Assembly: GCF_025127995.1 (NCBI RefSeq)
Contig: NZ_JAHLYP010000042.1
Coordinates: 62,001 to 126,000, forward strand
Length of the DNA: 64,000 nt
Reading direction: 5' to 3'
From: Synechococcus sp. CS-1332
Lineage (GTDB): Bacteria; Cyanobacteriota; Cyanobacteriia; PCC-6307; Cyanobiaceae
Each line of letters starts with the position of its first letter. The stretch's first letter is position 1. Shown one piece after another: positions 1 through 8,047 of this stretch. The position numbers and the translations under genes were made by a program. The notes beneath the pieces were generated by a model. The model did no database searches and was not told the origin of the DNA. It saw only the letters and a program-made list of their open reading frames with translations.

Positions 1-1
1 G

Positions 2-232
2 GTGGCCGCCGATCTCTATGCGGTGCTGGAAACCAGCCGCTGGGTGGCCCTGCTGCTGGCTCCCCTGCTGCCCGATCTCTCGGGGCGCATGCTCGGCCAG
101 CTGGCCCAGCCGGAGCTGGTGGGCGATACCGGCTGGACGGCGGCCCGACACTGGGGGAAGCTGGCCTGCGGCCATCCCCTGCCCGAGCCGACGCCGGTGC
201 TGCAACGTCTGGAACTGGATCCCCCCCTTTGA
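2..232 (+). CDS. metG: Methionyl-tRNA synthetase, C-terminal end (partial)
   Basis: The window opens inside this gene, so only the last 76 residues are visible. They match the C-terminal end of the helical anticodon-binding domain of class I methionyl-tRNA synthetases, where a helix ending in SPLLPD-like sequence (here APLLPDLS, about residues 20-27 of the fragment) is conserved. The enzyme charges tRNA-Met in the cytoplasm. No tRNA-binding (Trbp111-like) extension follows, as expected for the short bacterial form. The stop codon lies 11 nt before the probable lptC start, so the two genes are probably co-transcribed. The name rests on a short fragment, so another class I synthetase cannot be fully excluded. 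Confidence 0.72.
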   Translation: MAADLYAVLETSRWVALLLAPLLPDLSGRMLGQLAQPELVGDTGWTAARHWGKLACGHPLPEPTPVLQRLELDPPL

Positions 233-243
233 CCTCTCCCCTG

Positions 244-1362
244 ATGGCCCGGCCCTGGCACCTGGCGGCGCCCCTGCTGCTGCTGCTCACGGGTTGTGGT
301 GGCGGCGACGTTGCCCGTGAGACGGCCCCCACCCCCTTTGTGTTCCGCTCTCTGGATCTCCGCCAGCAGGACGTGTTCGGGCGGCCGAACTGGGAGCTGA
401 CCAGTCCAGAGGCCCGCTACGACCTGCGCCGACGCGTGGCCCGGGCCCTGCAGCCCCGCGGCGTCATCTACAGCAATGGCAAGCCCGCCTACCGGGTGGA
501 GGCTTCCACCGGAACGGTGATCAACGACGGTGCCGTGATCCTGCTGGAGGGGAGGATCCGCCTGCAGCGCCTGGGCACCGCACCGGTGATGATCCAGGGC
601 TCCCGGGTGCGCTGGCTCCCCAGCCGCAACCTGATGGAGATCGACCGACACCCGGAGGGCTTCGATCCCCACACCAGGCTCTCCGCCGAGCGGGCCACCT
701 TCCGCATCGATAAGGACACCCTGGAGCTGCAGGGACAACCACAGCTCAAGCGCTGGGCCCAGGCCTTCGATCCCTTCCTGGCCAATCCCGTTGGCCCCCC
801 CCAGATCGTGGTGACGGTGGCGTCGGTGCTGTGGCAACCCGGCAGCGGCGCTCTTACTGCCGGCGGGCCGGTGCTGGGGGAACGGCGGCCACCGGGGTCG
901 TCCGCCGGCGCCCCGCTCCAGACCCTCACGGCCACATCCTTGAACGGCAACACCCAGAAGCAGGTCTTCAACCTGGGGCCACCGGTGCTGTTCAGCGATC
1001 CGGCGGTGGCTGGTGGTGTCAGCGCCCGGGGCAAGGCCCTGCAGGTGGATGCGGCCCAGCAGCTGGTACGGATTCCGATGGGCTGCTTCATCCAGCAGGA
1101 CGGCGCCAGCCTCGAGGCCCAGAGCTGCGCCTGGAACTGGCAGACCCAGGCGATCGCAGCCGATGGCTCCGTGTTGCTGCAACGGCCCGCCAGTCGCCAG
1201 CTCACCCGGGGCAGCCTGCTGCGGGGCCAGCTGGGCGAGAAGGGTTCCGTCGTCGTCACCGCTCCGGGCGGGCGGGTGTTCAGTCAGTTCCAGGTGCCGC
1301 CGTCGAAGACACCTCCACGGCCGGCTCCTGTGCGCCCGAAACCCGAGCCAATTCGCCTGTGA
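244..1362 (+). CDS. lptC: LptC-like lipopolysaccharide export lipoprotein
   Basis: Likely LptC, which links the inner-membrane LptBFG exporter to the periplasmic LptA bridge in lipopolysaccharide transport. An N-terminal hydrophobic stretch ends in a lipobox (LLTGC, Cys18), predicting a lipoprotein. The LptC/OstA-type beta region follows, with repeated short strands such as YRVEASTGTVIND and the ERATFRIDKDTLELQG segment. At about 372 residues it is longer than E. coli LptC, as is usual in cyanobacteria. I chose the ATG at 244; a TTG at 229 overlapping the metG stop is possible. Its 3' end overlaps the convergent CCB-like gene by 83 nt. Other lpt genes lie at 28.8-31.3 kb. Confidence 0.75.
   Translation: MARPWHLAAPLLLLLTGCGGGDVARETAPTPFVFRSLDLRQQDVFGRPNWELTSPEARYDLRRRVARALQPRGVIYSNGKPAYRVEASTGTVINDGAVILLEGRIRLQRLGTAPVMIQGSRVRWLPSRNLMEIDRHPEGFDPHTRLSAERATFRIDKDTLELQGQPQLKRWAQAFDPFLANPVGPPQIVVTVASVLWQPGSGALTAGGPVLGERRPPGSSAGAPLQTLTATSLNGNTQKQVFNLGPPVLFSDPAVAGGVSARGKALQVDAAQQLVRIPMGCFIQQDGASLEAQSCAWNWQTQAIAADGSVLLQRPASRQLTRGSLLRGQLGEKGSVVVTAPGGRVFSQFQVPPSKTPPRPAPVRPKPEPIRL
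1150..1157. repeat. HIP1 octamer GCGATCGC (first of many)
   Basis: The highly iterated palindrome of cyanobacteria. Further copies were seen at 12260, 12374, 14471, 24863, 35189, 37856, 47355, 52433, 55380 and 58767 (start positions). Nearly all lie inside genes. Confidence 0.8.
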
Positions 1363-1963
1363 GGCGTCGGCTCCAGCCCTCCACCCAGACCAGATCGCTG
1401 CGGCTGAAACAGCGCGGAGACCAGCCGCCCAGCACCAGCACCCCCTCCTGAGCCAGGGGCTGGACCAGCACCGCCGGCAGGCCGGTGGGCAGGGTGGCGA
1501 ACTCCTCCCGACCTGGGTAGAGCTTGAGATCCACCAGGGAGATCGCCTTGCCCGTGGCCATGCAACGCCTGCAGATCGCCCCCGGCTGGAAGCCACCGCG
1601 ACCAAGCAGGCCCCGTTCCAGCAGGATGCGGCCGCGCCAGTGGAGCAGCACCACCGCCGCCGGCGTGGCGGTCAGGAGCATCGTGCTGCCCCAGCCCAGC
1701 TCTTCGGCCAGGGGAGCGTCCAGATCCGGAGCCAGCTGCAGTCCCTCCCGGCCCTCCAGGGGCACCCGCTGTGGAGCCAGGGGCTCCACCCGCTGCCAGA
1801 GCAGGGCCACCAGCAGCAGCAGCACCGACAGGATGCTGGCCAGCACCGAAGCCCGCTCCAAGGAGGGGTCGAGGCTGGGGGCCGTCATCTGGTTGAGCAC
1901 CGCCAGAACCAGTCCCGTCAGACCACAGACCAGAACGACGCGGGCGGCAGGGGGCATCGCCAT
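1280..1963 (-). CDS. CCB2/CCB4-like cofactor assembly of complex C subunit B
   Basis: This 227-residue protein resembles the DUF2930 family, which contains chloroplast CCB2/CCB4. Those proteins help attach heme ci covalently to cytochrome b6 in the thylakoid membrane. Two hydrophobic helices lie at about residues 8-27 and 38-56, followed by a soluble domain. A CRRC pair (Cys131, Cys134) sits in a GGFQPGAI context, but I do not know whether those cysteines matter. It is divergent from psb32, with 78 nt between the starts, and overlaps the end of lptC convergently. Family recognition is from overall pattern rather than a catalytic motif, so confidence is moderate. Confidence 0.65.
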   Translation of the reverse strand: MAMPPAARVVLVCGLTGLVLAVLNQMTAPSLDPSLERASVLASILSVLLLLVALLWQRVEPLAPQRVPLEGREGLQLAPDLDAPLAEELGWGSTMLLTATPAAVVLLHWRGRILLERGLLGRGGFQPGAICRRCMATGKAISLVDLKLYPGREEFATLPTGLPAVLVQPLAQEGVLVLGGWSPRCFSRSDLVWVEGWSRRLTGELARVSGAQEPAVEVSSTAAPGTD

Positions 1964-2041
1964 TGTGGAGTTCCAGGCTCCGAAGCTGCCTTCAGGATGC
2001 CGGAAGGCAGCGGCAACGGCAGACTGGTGGCGTCTTGCACG

Positions 2042-2743
2042 ATGGCCTTGGCTTCAGTGACCCGGCTGCGCCGATCCCTGCTCTCCCTGGTGCTGGCCCT
2101 TGGCCTGGTGCTGGTGGCTCCTGTCGCTGCCGCCCTGGCCGTGTCCGCCACCGATCTGCCCCCCCGCCCACCGGCCGAGCATGTGCTCGATGGCGCCAAG
2201 GTGCTCAGCCGGGCCGGCAAGGCCGAGATTGAGCGCCAACTGGAGGACTTCTCCGCTGAACAGGTCGACGCCCGGCTGATCACCCTCACCCGGCTCGATT
2301 ACGGACTGGGACTCAGCAGCCTGGCCAACCAGCTGCTGGAGCGCTGGACGGCCGACCCACCGGCCGGCAGCAGCCCCGATCCGCTGTTGCTGCTGCTGAT
2401 CGACACCCAGACCCGCGCCACGGCGATTGCCGTCCAGGCCCCCCTCGACCGCCAGCTGCCCAGCGAGCTGCTGGAGAGCACAGCCGCCACCACGATGGCC
2501 CAGCCCCTGCGCAGCGGTGACCGCTACCGCCAGGCGGCGGTTGAGGCCCTGCAACGTCTTGCCACCGTGCTCCAGGGCGGTGAAGATCCGGGGGAACCCG
2601 TCATCGAGGAGAACGCCGCCATCGTCAGCAACATCCCCACCCGTGAGGAAACGTCCAGCAGCAACGCCTTCACCTGGGTGATCGTCCTGCTGGTGGTGGG
2701 CACCGTGGTGCCGATGCTCACCTGGTGGGTCTTCTCCCGTTGA
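2042..2743 (+). CDS. psb32: Psb32-like TPM-domain protein, photosystem II repair factor
   Basis: A TPM-domain protein matching cyanobacterial Psb32, which is linked to photosystem II protection and repair at the thylakoid. The chosen start gives a clean signal peptide: RLRRSLL followed by a hydrophobic core ending near VAAALA. The TPM domain runs from about residue 45 to 165, beginning HVLDGAKVLSRAGKAEIE and containing the DPLLLLLID strand. A single C-terminal membrane helix (AFTWVIVLLVVGTVVPML) is followed by WWVFSR. An in-frame ATG at 1997 would add 15 residues before the signal peptide and is less likely. pcxA begins 22 nt after the stop, suggesting one transcript. Confidence 0.78.
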   Translation: MALASVTRLRRSLLSLVLALGLVLVAPVAAALAVSATDLPPRPPAEHVLDGAKVLSRAGKAEIERQLEDFSAEQVDARLITLTRLDYGLGLSSLANQLLERWTADPPAGSSPDPLLLLLIDTQTRATAIAVQAPLDRQLPSELLESTAATTMAQPLRSGDRYRQAAVEALQRLATVLQGGEDPGEPVIEENAAIVSNIPTREETSSSNAFTWVIVLLVVGTVVPMLTWWVFSR

Positions 2744-2765
2744 TCCCCCTGCGCCATTCCTCCCC

Positions 2766-3911
2766 ATGGGACTGACTGACTGGATGGGCACCTTCGGGCG
2801 GGCCCAGTCGCTCGACCTGAGCGCCGATCTCGAGCGTGGTTACGAAGCCGCGCTGCTCATCCAGAGCATCGAGATGGAGCACTACAACGACCGTCCGGTA
2901 CGGCCGGAACTGGAGCTGAGCATTCCGCGGGCGATGCAGGCGCAGGTGCTGCGCCGTTTTCGCGCCGCCCTGCAGGTCTGCCGTCAGGCTCGGACGGTGC
3001 TGGCCCCCTACCGCCAGGAACTCTCCGGGCAGGAGCTGCGCCAGTTCCAGCTGATCGACACGGTCACCAGCCGTTACGCCGTGGCCAGGGAGGAGCTGCC
3101 GGCCCTCAGCCGCTCGCCGGAGATGCTTCCCCGCAGCCTGGTGAGCGTGGTCGACTCGGTGCGTCGCCAGCTGGATCCGGAAGCGGAGGCGAGTGTGGTG
3201 GCGGGCTTCCGCCGCCGCCGTGACTCCACCCTGGTGTCCCTGCGCATCCTGCTGCTGCTGATCCTGGTGCCGGTGCTGGTGCAGCAGGTGAGCCGCACCT
3301 ACGTGGTGGGGCCCCTGGTGGATCGCTTCGCTCCCGACAACACCTTCCTCGCCTATCCAAGGCCCCACCTGCAGGAGAGGGCCGTCGAGCAGCTGCGCGT
3401 CTACCAGGCGGAAATGGAGTTTGATGCCTTGCTGGAGGGCAAGCAACTGCCGAGTCGCGAGGAGCTCCAGGCGGAACTGGCCAAACGGGCCCATGTCCTC
3501 AAGGACGAGGCCGATCAGGAAAGCACCCATGCCATCAAGAACGTCCTGGCGGATGTCTGTGGCTTCATCGGCTTCGTGGTGATCGCCGTCTTCGGGCGGC
3601 GCGATATCCAGGTGCTGCGTGGCTTCATCGATGAACTGGTGTATGGGTTGAGTGACAGTGCCAAGGCCTTCGCCATCATCCTGTTCACCGACATCTTCGT
3701 GGGATTCCACAGTCCAGAAGGCTGGACAGTGCTGCTTGACGGTGTCGCCCACCATCTTGGATTGCCGGCCCGGGAGAATTTCGTGATGCTCTTCATCGCC
3801 ACCTTCCCGGTGGTGCTGGCCACAATCTTCAAGTACTGGATCTTCCGCTACCTCAACCGTGTGTCGCCGTCCTCGGTGGCCACCCTGCGCAACATGAACG
3901 GTGGCGGCTGA
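2766..3911 (+). CDS. pcxA: Proton extrusion protein PcxA (CemA/CotA family)
   Basis: PcxA is the cyanobacterial relative of chloroplast CemA and takes part in light-dependent proton extrusion, supporting inorganic carbon uptake at the cytoplasmic membrane. This 381-residue protein has the family layout: a long soluble N-terminal region (MGLTDWMGTFGRAQ and EMEHYNDRPVRPELE), then about four membrane segments near residues 158-176, 262-277, 300-312 and 338-360. The conserved C-terminal segment FKYWIFRYLNRVSPSSVATLRNMN is characteristic of the family. The stop codon overlaps the cobU start by 11 nt. Confidence 0.9.
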   Translation: MGLTDWMGTFGRAQSLDLSADLERGYEAALLIQSIEMEHYNDRPVRPELELSIPRAMQAQVLRRFRAALQVCRQARTVLAPYRQELSGQELRQFQLIDTVTSRYAVAREELPALSRSPEMLPRSLVSVVDSVRRQLDPEAEASVVAGFRRRRDSTLVSLRILLLLILVPVLVQQVSRTYVVGPLVDRFAPDNTFLAYPRPHLQERAVEQLRVYQAEMEFDALLEGKQLPSREELQAELAKRAHVLKDEADQESTHAIKNVLADVCGFIGFVVIAVFGRRDIQVLRGFIDELVYGLSDSAKAFAIILFTDIFVGFHSPEGWTVLLDGVAHHLGLPARENFVMLFIATFPVVLATIFKYWIFRYLNRVSPSSVATLRNMNGGG

Positions 3912-4479
3912 GTTCCCGTCCGGGGGCCAGCACTGTCCACACCTCACCCTGGTGAGCGGGCCCTCAAGGGGGGGCAAGAGCCGCTGGGCCGAACATCTGG
4001 CCGCCCAGAGCGGGCTTGCCGTGATCTACCTGGCCACCGGGCCATCCCTCCCCGATGACCTGTCCTGGCAGGAACGGCTGCAGCGCCATCGCCAGCGACG
4101 TCCCCCCCACTGGGGCTGCCTTGAGGTGGGCGGTGAGCTCGCCGGCGGTCTCGCCGACCTGGAGCAGGGCCAGCTGGGCCTGGTGGATTCCCTCGGCACC
4201 TGGGTGGCCGCCCATCTGGCTCTGGGGCCGGAGGACTGGAGGCTCCGCTGCGACGCCCTGATCACGGCCATCAACCGTTGCCCGGCACCCCTGGTGCTGG
4301 TCTGCGAGGAAACGGGCTGGGGCGTGGTGCCGGCCACGGCGGCAGGGTCCCGCTTCCGCGACCGGCTGGGGACAATGCAGCAGCAGCTCCAGGGCCTCAG
4401 CGAGGCGGCCTGGCTTGTCGTTCAGGGTCGCGCCATCGACCTGCTGGCCCTCAGCCAGCCGGTCCCTCCCGACCACTGA
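3901..4479 (+). CDS. cobU: Adenosylcobinamide kinase / adenosylcobinamide-phosphate guanylyltransferase
   Basis: CobU/CobP phosphorylates adenosylcobinamide and then transfers GMP, forming the activated intermediate of the B12 nucleotide loop. The 192-residue protein carries the P-loop SGPSRGGKSRWAE at about residues 18-30, the HRQRRPPHW segment that includes the region of the guanylylated histidine, VDSLGTWV, and CEETGWGVVPATAAGSRFRD, all in family order. Translation starts at GTG 3901 inside the end of pcxA, implying translational coupling although the functions are unrelated. trmL starts 12 nt downstream. No other cobalamin gene adjoins it; the CobW-type gene at 8.8 kb is separate. Confidence 0.9.
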   Translation: MAAEFPSGGQHCPHLTLVSGPSRGGKSRWAEHLAAQSGLAVIYLATGPSLPDDLSWQERLQRHRQRRPPHWGCLEVGGELAGGLADLEQGQLGLVDSLGTWVAAHLALGPEDWRLRCDALITAINRCPAPLVLVCEETGWGVVPATAAGSRFRDRLGTMQQQLQGLSEAAWLVVQGRAIDLLALSQPVPPDH

Positions 4480-4491
4480 GGGCCGCGCCGC

Positions 4492-4983
4492 ATGCCCCGC
4501 GTCGTTCTGTACCAGCCCCAGATCCCCCCGAACACGGGCAATGTGGCTCGCACCTGCGCCGCCACAGGCTCGGAGCTGCATCTGATCGAACCCCTCGGCT
4601 TCACGATCAGCGACCGCCACCTGCGCCGGGCCGGCCTGGATTACTGGCCCTGGGTGTCGCTGCAGTGCCACGCCGACCTGGAGGCCTTCGAGGCGGAACG
4701 GCAGCGCCGGGGAGGCCGCCTGGTGGCCCTCAGCAGCCAGGTGGACGCGGCCTACACGGAGTTCCAGTTCCGCAGCGACGACTGGCTGCTGTTCGGACGC
4801 GAGACGGACGGATTACCGAACGCCCTCCAGGCAGCGGCCGAGGCGCGGCTCACCATCCCCATGGCCCGACGGGCCCGTCAGGGCGAGGGGGGTGTCCGCA
4901 GCCTGAATCTCTCGGTGTCCGTTGGCATCGTGCTGTTCGAGGCCCTGCGCCAGCTGGGCCCAGCTGGGGGCGGCGAACGCTGA
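4492..4983 (+). CDS. trmL: tRNA (cytidine(34)-2'-O)-methyltransferase TrmL
   Basis: A SPOUT-class methyltransferase of the TrmL/YibK family, which 2'-O-methylates the wobble nucleotide of certain tRNA-Leu species. At 163 residues it has the usual length. Recognisable parts are the N-terminal YQPQIPPNTGNVARTCAA (residues 7-24), the EPLGF strand, LLFGRETDGLP (about 102-112), and the C-terminal knot region RSLNLSVSVGIVLFEALRQ (about 134-152). It follows cobU by 12 nt and is probably in the same transcript. The downstream gap holds an inverted repeat before the M23 peptidase gene. Confidence 0.92.
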   Translation: MPRVVLYQPQIPPNTGNVARTCAATGSELHLIEPLGFTISDRHLRRAGLDYWPWVSLQCHADLEAFEAERQRRGGRLVALSSQVDAAYTEFQFRSDDWLLFGRETDGLPNALQAAAEARLTIPMARRARQGEGGVRSLNLSVSVGIVLFEALRQLGPAGGGER

Positions 4984-5027
4984 GATCGGACCGGATGGCT
5001 CCTGGTGTCCAGACCGAGTTGTGCCTG

Positions 5028-5052
5028 ATGAACCTTGCTGCTCGAGGTTCAT
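5028..5052. repeat. Perfect 8-bp inverted repeat upstream of the M23 peptidase gene
   Basis: ATGAACCT at 5028-5035 and AGGTTCAT at 5045-5052 are perfect reverse complements separated by 9 nt. There is no T-tract on either side, so a standard intrinsic terminator is unlikely. It lies between the trmL stop and the peptidase start, where it could be an operator or an mRNA hairpin. Confidence 0.4.
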
Positions 5053-5107
5053 AGCGCTACTGTCTGGCCGACCCGCAGATGTTGGCTTCTCTGCTGGGTT
5101 TTGTCCG

Positions 5108-6145
5108 ATGGATGTGAAATGCATGAAGCCTTTCCGCTTGATTCTTCCCTTTCTCCTTTCCACACCGGCCGTCGTGCCGCTCGTGGCCGTTCTCGCTGAT
5201 GACGCCGCCAACACGGTGTCGATGGAAACCCTTCTCGCTTCCCTACCTGCGGCCCCTGACCGTGTCTGGGTCAAGGTTCGCCGTGCGGTCTCCATTGAGG
5301 AGCTCTCGACAGCCCTCGATCTCGACGAAAGTCGTCTGGCCCGTCTGAACGACGTGGATGAAGACCACCGCTTCGGCAGCGGAGACTGGCTGGTGGTTCC
5401 CTCCCGGGGCAAGGAACGTCTCGGACGCATCGCCTCCCTCGACTCCTCTGCCCAGCGCCAGTCCCCTCCCGTTTCCACGCCTCCGCCACTGGATAACGAC
5501 GGGGTGATCCGGTTCGGTGACACGGTGCTGAAACTGGCCCAGCGTTACGGCCTCAGTGTGGCCGAGCTGATCCGTCTCAATCCAGGTCTGGAAACGGCCC
5601 GGCTCGTGGTGGGTAGCCAGGTGAGGCTGGCCCAATCGGCCCCCGGCCGAACCCGCATGCTGCTGGGCCTGAAGCCGTCGGTGAGCGGCGGCATGAGCTG
5701 GCCCGACATCCCTGAATTCGGCGACCCCCAACCCACGTTCAACGGCGGCAACACCGCGCCTTCCACCACGTGGGCCTGGCCGACCAAAGGCGTCTTCACG
5801 TCCGGTTACGGCTGGCGATGGGGCCGGATGCACAAAGGCATCGACGTGGCCAACAACGTCGGCACTCCGATCATGGCCGCCAAGGAGGGGCAGGTCGCTT
5901 TCGCCGGTTGGCATGACGGTGGCTATGGCTATCTCGTGGAGATCGCCCACCTGGACGGAAGCCGCAGCATCTACGCCCACAACAGCCGTCTGCTGGTGAC
6001 AAAAGGCGAGATGGTGAGCCAGGGTCAGGTGATCAGCCAGATGGGCAGCACCGGCCGCAGCACCGGTCCCCACCTGCACTTCGAGATTCACCCGGCGGGC
6101 CGTGGCGCCGTCAACCCCCTGCAGATGCTCCCTCCCCGGGCCTGA
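5108..6145 (+). CDS. Secreted LysM-M23 family metallopeptidase (murein hydrolase)
   Basis: A predicted exported peptidoglycan endopeptidase of the LytM/M23 type. The N-terminus has basic and hydrophobic residues typical of a signal peptide (KPFRLILPFLLSTPAVVPLVAVLA). Two LysM-like wall-binding segments follow; the second (about residues 135-175, FGDTVLKLAQRYGLSVAEL) is clearer. The C-terminal M23 domain holds the zinc motif HKGID (His242, Asp246) and HLHFE (about 322-326), so it should be active. I chose ATG 5108; ATG 5123 (MKPFRL) is equally plausible. A long upstream reading frame overlapping trmL is not needed. Confidence 0.88.
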   Translation: MDVKCMKPFRLILPFLLSTPAVVPLVAVLADDAANTVSMETLLASLPAAPDRVWVKVRRAVSIEELSTALDLDESRLARLNDVDEDHRFGSGDWLVVPSRGKERLGRIASLDSSAQRQSPPVSTPPPLDNDGVIRFGDTVLKLAQRYGLSVAELIRLNPGLETARLVVGSQVRLAQSAPGRTRMLLGLKPSVSGGMSWPDIPEFGDPQPTFNGGNTAPSTTWAWPTKGVFTSGYGWRWGRMHKGIDVANNVGTPIMAAKEGQVAFAGWHDGGYGYLVEIAHLDGSRSIYAHNSRLLVTKGEMVSQGQVISQMGSTGRSTGPHLHFEIHPAGRGAVNPLQMLPPRA

Positions 6146-6176
6146 TCCGGCACGGGAGGCCGTGGAGGTGATCGTC

Positions 6177-6182
6177 TAGGAT
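6177..6182 (+). promoter_or_regulatory. Candidate -10 box for tRNA-Met
   Basis: TAGGAT lies 10 nt before the tRNA 5' end, a fitting position for a sigma-70-type -10 element. It overlaps a small inverted repeat, GTGATC (6168-6173) and GATCAC (6180-6185). No clear -35 element is visible. Confidence 0.35.
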
Positions 6183-6192
6183 CACTTCGATT

Positions 6193-6266
6193 GGCTCGGT
6201 AGCTCAGCTGGTTAGAGCGTGGGATTCATAACCCCAAGGTCGGGAGTTCAAGTCTCCCCCGAGCCA
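6193..6266 (+). tRNA. tRNA-Met (anticodon CAU)
   Basis: A complete cloverleaf can be drawn. The acceptor stem is GGCTCGG/CCGAGCC with discriminator A at 6266, the D stem is GCTC/GAGC, and the anticodon loop is TTCATAA with anticodon CAU. The T arm is GGGAG-TTCAAGT-CTCCC. The 74-nt length excludes CCA, which is not encoded. The full G1:C72 pair and overall sequence fit elongator tRNA-Met rather than initiator, though a C34-modified tRNA-Ile(CAU) cannot be ruled out by eye. The last anticodon-stem pair appears to be an A-C mismatch. Confidence 0.9.
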
Positions 6267-6302
6267 TTGTGGATTCATCATTTCACGTGATGAAAGAGTT
6301 TG

Positions 6303-6331
6303 AAGCCTGCAAAAGTAGTTTGCAGGCTTTT
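6303..6331 (+). terminator. Intrinsic terminator downstream of tRNA-Met
   Basis: AAGCCTGCAAA (6303-6313) pairs perfectly with TTTGCAGGCTT (6319-6329) across a 5-nt loop, and T residues continue to 6331. This fits a Rho-independent terminator for the tRNA transcript. It lies just before the end of the convergent 115-residue gene; on the minus strand the hairpin has no T-run after it. Confidence 0.75.
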
Positions 6332-6336
6332 AAGCT

Positions 6337-6684
6337 TCAGCGCATTTCGATGGCATTGAGCCGTTCGCGGAAGCTCCGGGCATTGGCCGCCTCCTGACTT
6401 TCTGCACTTTCGATCGAAACCTGCACCGGTGCCATCACAGGCAGGGGCGCAGCAACGGCGGCCTGGGGGGTCTGGATCGGCCGCCGGCTGCGCCCGTAGC
6501 CCCCGGACTGGGAACGGTTCTGAAGGGCGCGGGTGAGACTCTTGCTGCGGTTAGCGGCACCCACAGTTTCGCCATCCTTGGGACGGATGAGGGGGTTGCC
6601 CTTGAGTTCGGACCGCAGCTGATTGATCAGGCGAAAATGGCCGGTGGTGTTGTATTTGCGCAGAACGGTTGGATCCCAACCCAT
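6337..6684 (-). CDS. Conserved picocyanobacterial hypothetical protein (115 aa)
   Basis: I recognise no known domain. The protein opens MGWDPTVLRKYNTTGHFRLINQLRSEL, a pattern I associate with a conserved hypothetical protein of Synechococcus and Prochlorococcus. The first 40 residues look like a compact helical unit. The middle is basic and rich in Arg, Ser and Gly (SRSQSGGYGRSRRP-like), followed by an Ala/Pro/Val-rich linker and a short charged C-terminal helix (ARSFRERLNAIEMR). No signal peptide or membrane segment is seen. It is divergent from the peroxiredoxin gene, with 92 nt between starts, and convergent with tRNA-Met. The basic middle could bind nucleic acid, but that is only a guess. 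Confidence 0.7.
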   Translation of the reverse strand: MGWDPTVLRKYNTTGHFRLINQLRSELKGNPLIRPKDGETVGAANRSKSLTRALQNRSQSGGYGRSRRPIQTPQAAVAAPLPVMAPVQVSIESAESQEAANARSFRERLNAIEMR

Positions 6685-6776
6685 GGCGATGTTGTGTCTT
6701 GCTTGACCACCATCGTAGGGGCCAGGCTCCGTAGGGTCAGCATGGTGTTTGATCCCCTCCCAAGGACGGCGCCACC

Positions 6777-7376
6777 ATGACCAGCAGCGGCAGGCTTGTC
6801 GGCCTTCAGGCCCCGGACTTTCACGCCACTGCCGTGGTGGATCAGGACTTCAAGGAGCTGTCCCTGCGTGACTACCGCGGCCGGCATGTGGTGCTGTTCT
6901 TCTACCCCCTCAATTTCACCTTCGTCTGTCCCACCGAGATCACGGCCTTCAGCGACCGCCACGATGAATTCGCGCGTCTGGCCACCGACGTCCTGGCTGT
7001 CTCCGTCGACAGCCCCTACAGCCATCTGGCCTGGATCCAGACCGAACGCAAGAGCGGTGGCCTGGGCGATGTGGCCTATCCCCTGATCTCCGACCTCAAC
7101 AAGGAGATCGCCAGGGCCTATCACGTGCTGGACGAAGGGACCGGCACAGCCCTGCGGGGCCTGTTCCTGATCGATCCCGATGGGGTGATCCGTCACTCCA
7201 CCATCAACGACCCGGCCGTAGGCCGCAGTGTGGATGAAACCCTGAGGCTGCTGCAGGCCTTCCAGCTGGTGCGGAACCACCCGGGCCAGGTCTGTCCCGC
7301 CGACTGGACCCCTGGAGGCCGAACCCTGGCCTCCGATCCCCAGGGCAGCCGGGACTTCTTTGCTGCGCTGGAGTGA
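6777..7376 (+). CDS. Typical 2-Cys peroxiredoxin
   Basis: A thiol peroxidase of the AhpC/Prx1 type that reduces hydrogen peroxide and organic peroxides, probably using thioredoxin. The 199-residue protein has the peroxidatic site [13 protein letters not shown] with Cys51. The resolving cysteine is in QVCPADW at about residue 173. The usual [11 protein letters not shown] strand and a C-terminal tail follow. An AAGGA sequence about 10 nt upstream of the ATG supports the start. It converges with purQ, with only 4 nt between the stops. Confidence 0.95.
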   Translation: MTSSGRLVGLQAPDFHATAVVDQDFKELSLRDYRGRHVVLFFYPLNFTFVCPTEITAFSDRHDEFARLATDVLAVSVDSPYSHLAWIQTERKSGGLGDVAYPLISDLNKEIARAYHVLDEGTGTALRGLFLIDPDGVIRHSTINDPAVGRSVDETLRLLQAFQLVRNHPGQVCPADWTPGGRTLASDPQGSRDFFAALE

Positions 7377-7380
7377 AGCC

Positions 7381-8034
7381 TCAACCGAGCAGTGACGCCA
7401 GCAGGCGGCGACCATCAAGGCCGCCGGTGACCGAATCACAGGCCCGCTCCGGGTGGGGCATCAGGCCGAGCACACGGCCCGTTGGGTTCGTCAGGCCGGC
7501 CACATCTCCCCGCGAGCCATTCGGGTTAGCCAGATAGCGCAGCACGACGCAGCCCTGATCCTCGAGGCGCTTCAGTTCCTCCGGCTCCACTTGATAGCGC
7601 CCTTCGCCATGGGCGATCGGCAGGCTGATCCGCTCGCCTGCGCCGTAGGCACTCAGCCAGCGGCAGCTGCCGGGCTGCACCTCCAATTCGCTGCTCTGGC
7701 AGAGGAAGTGCAGGTCCCGGTTGCGGGTGAGGGCCCCGGGCAGCAGGCCCATCTCCGTGAGCACCTGGAAGCCGTTGCAGATGCCGAGCACGGGGCCGCC
7801 TCGCTCGGCGAACGTGCGCACCTCCTCCAGCACCGGGGCGAAGCGGGCGATGGCGCCGCAGCGCAGGTAGTCGCCGTAGCTGAACCCCCCCGGCAGCACG
7901 ACGGCCTCGAGACCGGACAGGTCCCGCTCCTCATGCCAGAGGAAGCGCACCGGGATGTCGAGACAGCCCTCCAGGGCCCAGGCCACGTCCCGGTCACAGT
8001 TGGAGCCGGGAAACACAACAATGCCGACGGTCAT
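7381..8034 (-). CDS. purQ: Phosphoribosylformylglycinamidine synthase subunit PurQ
   Basis: PurQ is the glutaminase subunit of the fourth step of purine synthesis, supplying ammonia to PurL with help from PurS. The 217-residue class I glutamine amidotransferase begins [21 protein letters not shown]. It contains [16 protein letters not shown], the nucleophile elbow GICNGFQ, and the C-terminal HPERA with the catalytic His and Glu. It lies 13 nt downstream of purS, so the two small subunits are co-transcribed; purL is not in the window. Confidence 0.97.
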   Translation of the reverse strand: MTVGIVVFPGSNCDRDVAWALEGCLDIPVRFLWHEERDLSGLEAVVLPGGFSYGDYLRCGAIARFAPVLEEVRTFAERGGPVLGICNGFQVLTEMGLLPGALTRNRDLHFLCQSSELEVQPGSCRWLSAYGAGERISLPIAHGEGRYQVEPEELKRLEDQGCVVLRYLANPNGSRGDVAGLTNPTGRVLGLMPHPERACDSVTGGLDGRRLLASLLG

Positions 8035-8047
8035 CGATCCGCTCCCC

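Noticed and set aside
16-1605. A 529-residue minus-strand frame opposite lptC
   Set aside because: Low-complexity translation with no domain, and it covers clear coding sequence on the plus strand (lptC). It is a GC-rich shadow frame.
6274-6295. Inverted repeat TTCATCA/TGATGAA after tRNA-Met as a second terminator
   Set aside because: It has no T-tract and a true terminator follows at 6303-6331; it may just be a leader hairpin.
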